Below are positions 47,779-56,854 of a DNA stretch of 64,000 bases, piece after piece. Each line of letters begins with the position of its first letter. Positions within the stretch are counted from its first letter, which is position 1. Below the pieces are notes generated by a model. It did not search any database and was not told where the DNA came from. It was given only the letters and a program-made list of their open reading frames with translations. Made by a program: the position numbers and the translations under genes. This DNA comes from Parathalassolituus penaei (lineage in GTDB: Bacteria; Pseudomonadota; Gammaproteobacteria; Pseudomonadales; Oceanobacteraceae), in assembly GCF_026626885.1 (NCBI RefSeq), contig NZ_JAPNOA010000055.1, positions 1 through 64,000 of the forward strand. The letters run 5' to 3'.

Positions 47779-48082
47779 GCCCTCTGAATCACTCGGTGCC
47801 CACTCTGGCTTATCGGGATGATGAATCACAAAGCCGACTTGATAGCCCTCACAGCTGACTCTTGGGGGCTACGTCGAAAACCGGCGACACCCGAGTCATC
47901 GCCATCCCGAAAGGCGCGGGCTGCCGCGCATTTGAGCAGTGTTGACGAACCTGCGCGGCCCGACTTGAAATGGACTCGGCCGGACAGGTTCGTCATTTCG
48001 CTGCGTTAGTCGCCTTGCTCACACGCATTGCACCGCTCGCGCACGACTGCATGGATGCAGGAGGTAAGGCGAAGCAGGAGCC
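47779..48082 (+). repeat. Dispersed non-coding repeat, copy A
   Basis: This ~300-base intergenic segment is homologous along its length to 57728-58020. A 32-base block is exact (47939-47970 against 57895-57926). Two hairpin arm pairs are conserved: TCGGGATG (47813-47820) with CATCCCGA (47903-47910), and TGACGAACCT (47943-47952) with AGGTTCGTCA (47986-47995). Short reading frames inside do not stay in register between copies. Copy A lies between the convergent opgG/D and pdxB genes. Confidence 0.85.
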
Positions 48083-48116
48083 AGAGCCACTTCCAAAGTA
48101 TCAAGCTAAAAACAAT

Positions 48117-48134
48117 GCCCTGACTTATTCAGGC
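48117..48134 (-). terminator. Possible terminator after pdxB
   Basis: On the minus strand GCCTGA-ATAAG-TCAGGGC forms a small hairpin about 35 bases past the pdxB stop, followed after a few bases by a T-rich stretch. Confidence 0.45.
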
Positions 48135-48169
48135 AATTCATTTCAGATATATAACTTCGATATAGCTCA

Positions 48170-49312
48170 TTACTTTGTGCGCACATCAAATCCGGCTGCC
48201 GCCAGCACGTCGTGCAGATCCTGACACTTGGCTGGCACCCCAACGCGCATGGTTGGAATATCGCGGCGCAACGGATAGTCGCGACGCAGCTGATCAAAAG
48301 CTGCCTTGCGACTACTGGCGCGACGCATAGCCGTTCGCATCATGCCGTCATCTACGCGCACTTCGTATGCAGCACGAATGGCCGTGCGCAAGGCCTGATG
48401 CACAGGTACCTGATCGGTAAAGTTGACCCGCTTCACGCCAGGCTCTGGCAGGAATTGCCCCAGTTTGCGACGAATAGGCAAACCCAGGAACTCACACACG
48501 GCGCGGTAGATGATCTCGGTGCCGTTCATTTTGCCATCAAGGGAGTACCCCGCAATGTGGGGTGTGGCGATCAGACAACGCTGCATCAGTTCGAGATCCA
48601 GCTCCGGTTCGTTTTCCCAGACGTCCAGAATTGCTTCAAATTCTGACAAAGCCGCCAAATGGGATTTCAGCGCCTGGTTATCCACCACAGGGCCACGACA
48701 GGTATTGATCAGACAGGCGTCCGGCTTCATTTGCGCCAGACGCTCGGCATTGATCAGATGCCAGGTCGGGTGATCACCCTCGGTTGTCAGAGGCGTGTGC
48801 AGAGTCACGACATCCGCCGTCAACACTTCATCCAGGGTGGTGAGCTCACCCACTTCCGCTTCGGTTTTGAAGGGGTCAACCGCCAGAACTTTCACACCCA
48901 TTTCTTCAAGGCGACGACGCAGACAAGCACCAACATTGCCGACACCCACAATCCCCACCACCAGATCAGCAAAGCGCTGATCACGGGCATCCACCAGCAC
49001 GCTCAAGGCGCTGAGCACATAATCCACCACCGCCTGGGCGTTACACCCCGGAGCACTGGCAAATCCGATACCGGCGCGTTTCAGGTATTCCAGATCAATA
49101 TGATCGGTCCCGATGGTGGCCGTCCCAACAAACTTCACCGGCGTTCCCGCCAGCAAATTTTCATCCACACGCGTCACCGAACGAACCAGCAAAACGTCAG
49201 TCTCAAGCAGGTCATCACGATTAACCGAGCGACCCGTAAATTGCCGGATCGGGCCAAATTCAGAGAAAAAAGAAGTAAGAAGGGGGATATTTTCGTCGGC
49301 TGATATTCGCAC
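48170..49312 (-). CDS. pdxB: 4-phosphoerythronate dehydrogenase
   Basis: A 380-residue NAD-dependent D-2-hydroxyacid dehydrogenase family enzyme for the second step of DXP-dependent pyridoxal phosphate synthesis. It begins RISADENIPLL. The nucleotide-binding motif is VGIVGVGNVGACL, and catalytic segments CRGPVVDN and ATPHIAGYS follow. The C-terminal PdxB-specific dimerisation domain is present. It starts with GTG at 49312. The length equals E. coli PdxB (378). Confidence 0.96.
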   Translation of the reverse strand: MRISADENIPLLTSFFSEFGPIRQFTGRSVNRDDLLETDVLLVRSVTRVDENLLAGTPVKFVGTATIGTDHIDLEYLKRAGIGFASAPGCNAQAVVDYVLSALSVLVDARDQRFADLVVGIVGVGNVGACLRRRLEEMGVKVLAVDPFKTEAEVGELTTLDEVLTADVVTLHTPLTTEGDHPTWHLINAERLAQMKPDACLINTCRGPVVDNQALKSHLAALSEFEAILDVWENEPELDLELMQRCLIATPHIAGYSLDGKMNGTEIIYRAVCEFLGLPIRRKLGQFLPEPGVKRVNFTDQVPVHQALRTAIRAAYEVRVDDGMMRTAMRRASSRKAAFDQLRRDYPLRRDIPTMRVGVPAKCQDLHDVLAAAGFDVRTK

Positions 49313-49562
49313 AGTATCGGGCTCTCAGAGCAAAAGATTCCGCATTTTGGCAACCTGCGCCGGGCATGACAATCATTGCAGGCTCCCCGTTACATTATGA
49401 TACATTGGCGCCCGCAAAGGCCGGGGTGAGCAAACCCGGGCTTTTGAGCAAAAAACCAACAAAAACAATCAGATCGCACGACTCAAGACCACTATTTTTG
49501 CGATGAATGGCGGATATTGGTGAAAACACCAACCTGTAACCCGGTTAAGACCTTTGGCTTTA

Positions 49563-49591
49563 TTAAAAGCAGTAGTCCTATCGGGTATACT
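49563..49591 (+). promoter_or_regulatory. Candidate sigma70 promoter for acnB
   Basis: TTAAAA (49563-49568) and TATACT (49586-49591) are 17 bases apart and would give a leader of about 100 bases. The wider gap 49313-49696 also has a small hairpin, TTGGTG-AAAA-CACCAA at 49517-49532, and no gene. Confidence 0.4.
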
Positions 49592-49696
49592 TCCGCACCT
49601 GAATTCCAAATGGAAACCAACCATCGAAAGATTGTCGGCGTCCTCACAAGGGATGCAGGGTCGAATCTGACGATATTATGAGATGAGGATATAACC

Positions 49697-52300
49697 GTGT
49701 TAGAAGCTTATCGTGCTCACGTTGCCGAGCGTGCAGCGCTTGGTATTCCACCAAAGCCGCTGTCTGCCGAACAAACTGCCGCCCTGGTTGAGCTGCTGAA
49801 AAACCCACCTGCTGGCGAAGAAGAAACTCTGGTTGACCTGCTGGAAAACCGTATTCCTCCAGGTGTGGACGAAGCTGCTTACGTTAAAGCCGGCTTCCTG
49901 ACCGCCGTTGTTAAAGGCGAAGCTTCCTCTCCGCTGGTTTCCAAGCAGAAAGCTGTTCAGCTGCTGGGCATGATGCAGGGCGGTTACAACATCGAAACTC
50001 TGGTTGCCCTGCTGGACGACGCTGAGCTGGCCGAACTGGCTGGCGAAGAACTGAAAAATACCCTGCTGATGTTCGATTCTTTCAACGACGTGAAAGAAAA
50101 GATGGAAGCTGGCAACGCAGTCGCCAAAGCCGTTATGGAATCCTGGGCTAACGCCGAATGGTTCCTGAAGCGCAACAAGGTAGCTGACAGCATCAAGATG
50201 ACCGTATTCAAGGTCACTGGTGAAACCAACACTGACGACCTGTCTCCAGCTCCGGATGCATGGTCCCGTCCAGACATCCCGCTGCACGCCCGTGCCGCTT
50301 ACAAGATGACCCGTGACGGTCTGACTCCTGAAGAACACGGCGTGACTGGCCCAATGGCCCAGATCGAAGCCATCAAGGCCAAAGGCCTGCCCGTTGCTTT
50401 CGTAGGTGACGTGGTTGGTACCGGCTCTTCCCGTAAGTCTGCCACCAACTCCGTACTGTGGTTCTTCGGTGACGACATCCCTGGTGTGCCTAACAAGCGC
50501 GGCGGCGGTGTATGTATCGGTTCCAAAGTCGCTCCGATCTTCTTTAACACCATGGAAGACGCTGGCGCTCTGGTATTCGAAGCACCAGTAGAAAAAATGA
50601 ACATGGGCGACGTGATTGAAATCCGTCCATACGAAGGCAAAATCCTGAACGAAGCCGGTGAAGTAATCTCCGAATTCGGCTTCAAGTCCGATGTAATTCT
50701 GGACGAAGTACAGGCTGGCGGTCGTATCCCTCTGATCATCGGTCGTGGTCTGACCACCAAGGCTCGCGCTGCTCTGGGCATGGGCGCCACCGACATCTTC
50801 CGTCTGCCACAGGATCCAGCCGACACCGGCAAGGGCTTCACCCTGGCTCAGAAGATGGTAGGCAAGGCGTGCGGTCTGTCTGAAGGTCAGGGCATCCGTC
50901 CAGGCACCTACTGTGAACCGAAGATGACCACCGTTGGTTCTCAGGACACCACTGGTCCAATGACCCGTGACGAACTGAAAGACCTGGCGTGTCTGGGCTT
51001 CTCTGCTGATCTGGTAATGCAGTCCTTCTGTCACACTGCTGCTTATCCAAAGCCAGTTGACGTTGCCATGCAGCACTCTCTGCCTGACTTCATCATGACC
51101 CGTGGTGGTGTATCCCTGCGTCCAGGCGACGGTATCATCCACTCCTGGCTGAACCGTATGCTGCTGCCAGATACTGTTGGTACCGGTGGTGACTCTCACA
51201 CCCGTTTCCCAATGGGTATCTCCTTCCCAGCCGGTTCCGGTCTGGTTGCATTCGCTGCTGCTACCGGCGTTATGCCTCTGGACATGCCAGAGTCTGTACT
51301 GGTTCGCTTCAGCGGTACCATGCAGCCTGGTATCACCCTGCGCGACCTGGTTCATGCCATCCCTCTGTACGGTATCAAGCAAGGCCTGCTGACCGTTGAG
51401 AAGAAAGGCAAGATCAACGAATTCTCCGGTCGTATCCTGGAGATCGAAGGTCTGGAGCAACTGACTGTAGAACAAGCGTTCGAACTGTCTGACGCTTCTG
51501 CTGAGCGTTCCGCTGCTGGCTGTACTGTAACCCTGTCTGAAGAGTCAGTGGCTGAGTACCTGAAGTCCAACATCGTAATGCTGCGCTGGATGATTGCTGA
51601 AGGTTACGGCGATCCACGTACTCTGGAACGTCGCGCCAAGGCGATGGAAGAGTGGCTGGCCAACCCAGCACTGATGCGTGCAGACGCTGACGCTGAATAC
51701 GCTCACGTGATCGAAATCAACCTGGACGAGATCAAAGAGCCAATCGTTTGCTGCCCTAACGACCCGGACGATGCCAAGACCCTGTCTGACGTTGCTGGCG
51801 TTAAAGTAGACGAAGTATTCGTTGGTTCTTGCATGACCAACATCGGTCACTTCCGTGCTGCTGGTAAACTGCTGTCCCAGCACAAAGGTGGTCTGTCTAC
51901 CCGTTTCTGGATGTCTCCTCCAACCAAGATGGACGAGGCTCAGCTGATGGAAGAAGGTTACTTCAATATCTACGGCACTTCCGGTGTTCGCACCGAGATG
52001 CCAGGCTGCTCCCTGTGCATGGGTAACCAGGCACGTGTTCAGGCCGGTACTACCGTTCTGTCCACCTCTACCCGTAACTTCCCGAACCGTCTGGGCGATG
52101 GTGCCAACGTGTACCTGACCTCTGCGGAACTGGCTTCTGTAGGCGCCATCCTGGGCAAACTGCCAACTACCGCAGAATACATGGAATACGCCAACAAGCT
52201 GGACAGCATGTCTGCTGACGTTTACAAGTACCTGAACTTCGACAAGATGGATCAGTACACCAAGAAAGCAGCTACTGCCCTGATCGCTTCTGACAAGTAA
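49697..52300 (+). CDS. acnB: Aconitate hydratase B
   Basis: An 867-residue 4Fe-4S enzyme of the TCA cycle that interconverts citrate and isocitrate, and probably also 2-methylisocitrate. The AcnB layout is visible: an N-terminal HEAT-like domain ([20 protein letters not shown]), the swivel domain, then the catalytic domains. Cluster cysteines lie in [11 protein letters not shown] and GCSLCMGNQ. The GTG start at 49697 has GAGGAT seven bases upstream. The apo-form can bind mRNA in E. coli, where the HEAT domain controls dimerisation. It is a single gene with its own terminator. Confidence 0.98.
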   Translation: MLEAYRAHVAERAALGIPPKPLSAEQTAALVELLKNPPAGEEETLVDLLENRIPPGVDEAAYVKAGFLTAVVKGEASSPLVSKQKAVQLLGMMQGGYNIETLVALLDDAELAELAGEELKNTLLMFDSFNDVKEKMEAGNAVAKAVMESWANAEWFLKRNKVADSIKMTVFKVTGETNTDDLSPAPDAWSRPDIPLHARAAYKMTRDGLTPEEHGVTGPMAQIEAIKAKGLPVAFVGDVVGTGSSRKSATNSVLWFFGDDIPGVPNKRGGGVCIGSKVAPIFFNTMEDAGALVFEAPVEKMNMGDVIEIRPYEGKILNEAGEVISEFGFKSDVILDEVQAGGRIPLIIGRGLTTKARAALGMGATDIFRLPQDPADTGKGFTLAQKMVGKACGLSEGQGIRPGTYCEPKMTTVGSQDTTGPMTRDELKDLACLGFSADLVMQSFCHTAAYPKPVDVAMQHSLPDFIMTRGGVSLRPGDGIIHSWLNRMLLPDTVGTGGDSHTRFPMGISFPAGSGLVAFAAATGVMPLDMPESVLVRFSGTMQPGITLRDLVHAIPLYGIKQGLLTVEKKGKINEFSGRILEIEGLEQLTVEQAFELSDASAERSAAGCTVTLSEESVAEYLKSNIVMLRWMIAEGYGDPRTLERRAKAMEEWLANPALMRADADAEYAHVIEINLDEIKEPIVCCPNDPDDAKTLSDVAGVKVDEVFVGSCMTNIGHFRAAGKLLSQHKGGLSTRFWMSPPTKMDEAQLMEEGYFNIYGTSGVRTEMPGCSLCMGNQARVQAGTTVLSTSTRNFPNRLGDGANVYLTSAELASVGAILGKLPTTAEYMEYANKLDSMSADVYKYLNFDKMDQYTKKAATALIASDK

Positions 52301-52350
52301 TGGCTGAGGCCTCCCTCCCCGGAGGCCAACACCACTTGCCAACAAGCATA

Positions 52351-52377
52351 AAAAAACCGGCCAAGGCCGGTTTTTTT
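52351..52377 (+). terminator. Terminator after acnB, bidirectional
   Basis: The same AACCGGCC/GGCCGGTT hairpin with seven-base A and T runs as at 2343-2371. It serves acnB and the opposing DUF1566 gene. Confidence 0.85.
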
Positions 52378-52407
52378 ATGTCTGGAATTCAGAGGCCCTG
52401 ACAATAC

Positions 52408-52932
52408 TCAGTTGCCGCCGCGCACCACGTACACGACCTTGTATTCCGACTTGCCCACCAGACTTTCAGCCCCGGCGGTGAAATCGAGTACCCGCACCTG
52501 ACCCGCATCAGAAAAAGACGATGTTGACGACCAGAAACCGGTAGCCGAGTAGGTCAACGGAAACAACGAGGCATTGATGGATGGTGTAGCACACGCGCGC
52601 TCGACCAGACTCCGCAACTCGTTAATGTTTGGCAAACGCCAATCAGAATAACCGGCAAAGCTCAACGCTTCGGCATCCTCCAGCGCCGATTCCCAATTAC
52701 CGTATGACGCATCACCGGTACAAGCAGAACCACTCCAGGTCTGACCGAGTGGACACTGGCGCCAGGTCAAGCCGGTCACTTTGCTGGTAACCGAACCGTT
52801 ACCATTATCGGTAAACGAGCTGGTCGGATTGATCAGCGTTACCCCATCCAGACATGACTGGGTCATGGTGTCAGCGGCATTCGCCAGCATCGGCCATACA
52901 AGTGCCAGCATCAGCAAGGATTTGCCCATCAT
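52408..52932 (-). CDS. Small secreted DUF1566 (Lcl_C) protein A
   Basis: A 174-residue protein with a signal peptide (cleavage near ANA|AD). The mature part is one DUF1566/Lcl_C domain: TGLTWRQCPLGQTWSGSACTG, GYSDWRLPNINELRSLVE, and a C-terminal FWSSTS and RVLDFTAG strand region. Four cysteines suggest disulfides. The domain was named from the Legionella collagen-like adhesin and resembles a C-type-lectin/FGE fold. It overlaps the preceding lipoprotein gene by four bases (ATGA). It is a paralogue of the protein at 54728-55243. Confidence 0.85.
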   Translation of the reverse strand: MMGKSLLMLALVWPMLANAADTMTQSCLDGVTLINPTSSFTDNGNGSVTSKVTGLTWRQCPLGQTWSGSACTGDASYGNWESALEDAEALSFAGYSDWRLPNINELRSLVERACATPSINASLFPLTYSATGFWSSTSSFSDAGQVRVLDFTAGAESLVGKSEYKVVYVVRGGN

Positions 52933-54701
52933 TCCTGTTCTCCCGCTACCAGACGCACCGGACGCGCAACACTTTTCGCTTCGGTTGCTGCCGTCCCTGT
53001 ATTAAAACTCACCGACCAGGCCGACCAGGCACCGGATGCTCCCGTCTCACGGGTCCAGTAACTCTTGTTGTAGACGGTATTCGGGAAGTAATCGTCGTCG
53101 ATGGATGGCGCTTCGGCCCCATGATTCACAATCCCGCTCAACTCGCGTGTGGTTGGCAAGCGCCAGCTGGTCAATCCACACAACTCCTGTTCGTTCACGT
53201 AACTGACGTAGTTTGCGGTCTGACAAATAACATCCGTACCAATGGAACAACTGCCAGCATCGGCTGATTTTGACGCCGCCGATGTACCGGAGTTACCGCC
53301 ATTGATTGAGGTATCCGTGCTGTACCAGGTAAAGGTGGAGGCAGCGCTGTAAGCACTGCTGGACGATGCAGACTTTACTTCCCAGACCAGACCGGTGTGC
53401 ACATCAAACACACAACTCCAGTCGTCAGCGGTTGCATCAAGAATCGTGCCATCAGCATCCATCTTGATGAAATCAAAGCCAGCCGCACCGGCACCACTCT
53501 TGGCCAGATTTCCTGCAAGGGCACTGGCATCACGACCATAATCACCGTCCTGGCCGGAATAACCACTCTCAGGGCAATCATTACCCCCCGCAGACAGGTT
53601 GGAGCAGGTATCCAGACCAGTGTCATTCAGAAGTCCGGTCGCACCGATGGTAACCGTCACCACACTGGTGGCATGCACCTCACTGCTGGCATCACTCTCG
53701 TCCGAGTCACGCACCGCCGTTACTGCAAAGTAATAGGTAGTAATGGAGTCAGGTGATGCCAGCACATACTCATTATCGGCAACCCCCGTCACCATATGCC
53801 CTGCAACCAGACTGGCGTAGTTATCAACATCAACCGGACTGCCAAAACTCTCAGCGGCGTAATAGACGTTGTAACTGTCGGCACCGGTGACGGCATCCCA
53901 ACTCAAAGTGAATCCTGCCAGGCTGGTGGTCACCGCCAGATTAGCCGGCGCAGCCATTTCCGGGTAAACCCTGACGTTAACCGTATCAGCATCGGTTGCA
54001 CCGCCGTCGTCGGTGACCACCAGAGCAAATACCAGCGTTTCCTGCGAGGTAACCGTTGGCGCAGCAAACACAAGCGTTGAGGATGTCTTATCAGTCAGAG
54101 TAACCGAGGTGCCACTCACTTGCTGCCAGGCATACGACAACACTACTCCATCGTAATCACTGCCTGAACCGGTAAGGGTAACGGTATCTCCGGAGGTGGC
54201 CACCTGGTCAGAACCGGCATTGGCGACCGGCTTGACGTTGGATGCCGAGTCTTCGGAAATATAAAGCGTGATGTTCACGGTATCAGTATCGGTAGCACCG
54301 TTGTTATCGGTAACCGTCAGAGCAAACACCAGCACTTCGGACGCTGTCACATCCGGCAGCACAACCGTCGTGGTTGCAGCCGTGGCGTTATTAATCACCG
54401 CAGCCGTACCATCCAGCTGCTGCCACTCGTAACTGACGATGGTGCCATCCGAATCAAGCCCACTCCCCGGCAAATACAGAGTGGTACCCGCCACCGCCGA
54501 CTGGTCCCGCCCAGCATTGGCCACAGGGGCCACATTGGTACTGGAACTGGTATCGTCATCATCTGTCGAGTCATCGGTTCCGGTATCAGTCCCCGAATCA
54601 GAACCAGAACTCACTGGCGTTGCCGAACTGGTGCCGCCACACCCCGACAATACCAGCGCCACCACCAACCATGGCCACAACCGTTTCCCCGCAATCTGCA
54701 T
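52929..54701 (-). CDS. PKD/FN3/DUF1566 lipoprotein A
   Basis: A 590-residue lipoprotein with the lipobox LSGC near residue 21. A Ser/Asp/Thr-rich linker is followed by two PKD-like domains (PVANAGRDQSAVAG and PVANAGSDQVATSG, each ending near DTVNI/DTVNV), a fibronectin type III domain around FTLSWDAVTGADSYNVYY, and a C-terminal DUF1566 domain with TGLVWEVKSA and SWRLPTTRELSGI. The architecture suggests a surface-exposed binding or adhesion protein. It is a paralogue of 55240-56619 with one more PKD domain. It overlaps the small DUF1566 gene downstream. Confidence 0.85.
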   Translation of the reverse strand: MQIAGKRLWPWLVVALVLSGCGGTSSATPVSSGSDSGTDTGTDDSTDDDDTSSSTNVAPVANAGRDQSAVAGTTLYLPGSGLDSDGTIVSYEWQQLDGTAAVINNATAATTTVVLPDVTASEVLVFALTVTDNNGATDTDTVNITLYISEDSASNVKPVANAGSDQVATSGDTVTLTGSGSDYDGVVLSYAWQQVSGTSVTLTDKTSSTLVFAAPTVTSQETLVFALVVTDDGGATDADTVNVRVYPEMAAPANLAVTTSLAGFTLSWDAVTGADSYNVYYAAESFGSPVDVDNYASLVAGHMVTGVADNEYVLASPDSITTYYFAVTAVRDSDESDASSEVHATSVVTVTIGATGLLNDTGLDTCSNLSAGGNDCPESGYSGQDGDYGRDASALAGNLAKSGAGAAGFDFIKMDADGTILDATADDWSCVFDVHTGLVWEVKSASSSSAYSAASTFTWYSTDTSINGGNSGTSAASKSADAGSCSIGTDVICQTANYVSYVNEQELCGLTSWRLPTTRELSGIVNHGAEAPSIDDDYFPNTVYNKSYWTRETGASGAWSAWSVSFNTGTAATEAKSVARPVRLVAGEQE

Positions 54702-54727
54702 ATAAAGGTCTCTCCGTATTCCGGTTA

Positions 54728-55243
54728 TCAGCGCATATCACGCACAAGCAACAGATAACTGGTGTCGTACAAGGCATCTCGTACCCGGCCACTATAAAAA
54801 TCCAGCACCTGAATAACCGGTGCACCATCCACATCCCTGGCACTGCTGCTCAGGTAATGGTTATTACGAATATCAGGAAAATAGGCAAGGTCAGCGGCAG
54901 GCCCCACGCAGGACCACTCAACCAGACTCTGCAACTCATTGATATTCGGAACACGCCAACCCTGATAACCCGCCAGCGTCAAGTCAGTGACCGCCAGCAG
55001 TGCACCGGTAAGGTCCACCGCCACAGGCGACCCCGAGCAAACGCCAGATTTCCAGGTCTGGCCATAACTGCACGCCGACCACAACAGACCGGTTTGCAGG
55101 TCATAAATACTGCCGTCTTTCTGACTGCGAAAGCGTTCACTACCCGTGGTCTTCACGAGGGTACTGCTACAGGTTTGTGCCATTACCGGCTGCACAACCA
55201 GCGCCGCCAAGACGATCAACCACCCTGCGCATGCCGTTTTCAT
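54728..55243 (-). CDS. Small secreted DUF1566 (Lcl_C) protein B
   Basis: A 171-residue protein with a signal peptide (cleavage near VMA|QTC). The mature domain has TGLLWSACSYGQTWKSGVC, GYQGWRVPNINELQSLVE and the C-terminal VIQVLDFYSG region. It aligns along its length with the protein at 52408-52932. The ATG overlaps the TGA of the upstream lipoprotein gene (ATGA) with a GGAGG site, and a 26-base gap separates it from lipoprotein A. Confidence 0.85.
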   Translation of the reverse strand: MKTACAGWLIVLAALVVQPVMAQTCSSTLVKTTGSERFRSQKDGSIYDLQTGLLWSACSYGQTWKSGVCSGSPVAVDLTGALLAVTDLTLAGYQGWRVPNINELQSLVEWSCVGPAADLAYFPDIRNNHYLSSSARDVDGAPVIQVLDFYSGRVRDALYDTSYLLLVRDMR

Positions 55244-56619
55244 TGGCTGCCTCCATCACTGACCATCATGACCTGACGCGGCAACTCCTTGCTGTACGGA
55301 GTATCGGGACGCCCATCCAGACTCACAATCCAGGCCTGGGTTGCATCCCCTGCCCAGCTATCGGCACTCCAGTACCAGGCATGTGTGTCGTACAGACACG
55401 CATCGTCTTCATCACACAAGCCCCCCACATCACTGACACCCCGCAATTCTGCCACCGTTGGCAACCGCCAGTCGGTTCGACCACACAAGGCAAGACCATC
55501 CAGATAGTTGTTGTAGGATGCCGTATTACACACATCACCACTGCATTCCGAGCCGTAATACAGACCCGCCTGACCACCATTCGTGGTTGCCACTGCGCTG
55601 TACCAGCTGAAGCGATTACCGTCTGTGCGGACAATATCGTCAGCGTTTTTGAGCTCCCAGATCAGCCCGCTGTGATTGTCCTTCAGGCAATGCGCAGCAC
55701 TTCTGTCGGTCACGGCATTGCCGTCCTCATCCAGCAGCGTGAAATCCATGGCCGCCACACCAGAGCCGGTTTTTGACAGAGTTCCCGCCAAGGCTCCAGC
55801 AGTACGACCGTATTGGGCATCCTGACCACTCAATCCGTCGGCCGGACAGTCAGTCCACTCACCATCCGTGCCGATACAGGTTTCGAGCGTTGTATCCTGA
55901 AGCGCTTGAGTAAACGGAAAGGTCTGGCCAATCAGACGGGTAATCTCGGTTGAAGCAACACTTTCGGTGCGCGTCCCACAAACAGCTGCCGAGCAAACCG
56001 CCGTCACCACAAAATAGTATCGGGTACCGGTTTCAAGACCCGTCAGTTGATAGGGAGTAGCAGGCGCGGAGGTGATATCAGGAAACAGATAACCATCGGT
56101 TAGCGTTGCATAGGAGGATAAACTGCTGAGCGAGGCAAACGACTCCGTCGCCATATAGAGGTTGTAGGTCGACGCATGATCCACGGCATCCCAATTGGTC
56201 ACTGCATTGGTGCCGACATTACGCATCCAGAAATTGACCGGTGCTGCGACACCAGCGGCTACCGACATCGATACACTGGTAGAACCTGTTGCACCATCGT
56301 TATCGGTCACCACCACATTAAATACCAGACTCTGGGCCGACACCCCCACAGGTGCAACGAAGGTTGGCGCCGCAATCGTTGCCGACGACAACTCAACACT
56401 GGTTCCAGATATCTGGGTCCACTGATAGCTGCTGATCGTCCCATCGACGTCCAGTGCTGAAGCCGTCAGGCGAATCGTCGCTCCGGCCGTGAGTGGTGAC
56501 GTCGCCGACACCGAAATGGATACACTGGGTTTCTCATTGGATGTTGTCCCTGCTCCTCCACAGCCGGCCAGAGCAATCGCAACCACTCCTGGCAGCCACC
56601 ACGGGCAATCCAGCGTCAT
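55240..56619 (-). CDS. PKD/FN3/DUF1566 lipoprotein B
   Basis: A 459-residue lipoprotein with the lipobox LAGC near residue 19. It has one PKD-like domain (SVSISVSATSPLTAGATIRL to GATGSTSVSMSV), a fibronectin III-like domain (STYNLYMATESFASL) and a C-terminal DUF1566 domain with SGLIWELKNADD and DWRLPTVAELRGV. It is the first gene of a four-gene leftward operon, lipoprotein B, small B, lipoprotein A, small A. No secretion or pilus gene is adjacent, so the surface location is inferred from the lipobox and domain types. Confidence 0.85.
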   Translation of the reverse strand: MTLDCPWWLPGVVAIALAGCGGAGTTSNEKPSVSISVSATSPLTAGATIRLTASALDVDGTISSYQWTQISGTSVELSSATIAAPTFVAPVGVSAQSLVFNVVVTDNDGATGSTSVSMSVAAGVAAPVNFWMRNVGTNAVTNWDAVDHASTYNLYMATESFASLSSLSSYATLTDGYLFPDITSAPATPYQLTGLETGTRYYFVVTAVCSAAVCGTRTESVASTEITRLIGQTFPFTQALQDTTLETCIGTDGEWTDCPADGLSGQDAQYGRTAGALAGTLSKTGSGVAAMDFTLLDEDGNAVTDRSAAHCLKDNHSGLIWELKNADDIVRTDGNRFSWYSAVATTNGGQAGLYYGSECSGDVCNTASYNNYLDGLALCGRTDWRLPTVAELRGVSDVGGLCDEDDACLYDTHAWYWSADSWAGDATQAWIVSLDGRPDTPYSKELPRQVMMVSDGGSQ

Positions 56620-56668
56620 GTTATCCCCTTGCTAATGAATCAATTCCGATGCCGTCGCATCATGTGTT

Positions 56669-56697
56669 ATTTATCATGATAAGAAAAACAGTTGCAA
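56669..56697 (-). promoter_or_regulatory. Candidate promoter for the DUF1566 operon, with internal palindrome
   Basis: On the minus strand TTGCAA (56692-56697), 17 bases and ATAAAT (56669-56674). The spacer holds the 12-base palindrome TTATCATGATAA (56671-56682), which overlaps the -10 and could be an operator. Confidence 0.4.
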
Positions 56698-56854
56698 ATG
56701 ACCCCTGTCTTTCGAGATTTTTCACCCTGCTGACAAACACCCTCAAAAACCGATGCTGGAATCACAGACAGACCAGAACATTGTCAATCAATATTCTTTT
56801 ACCTTAGCGCAATCCAGCATTCTCTCCATATCGCTGCATACATCAGCCACGAAC

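Noticed and set aside
47818-48009. Small frame inside repeat copy A that shares the string VDEPARPDLK with a frame in copy B (57888-58181)
   Set aside because: The shared peptide only reflects the exact 32-base block. The frames diverge after a length change between the copies, and neither has a ribosome binding site.
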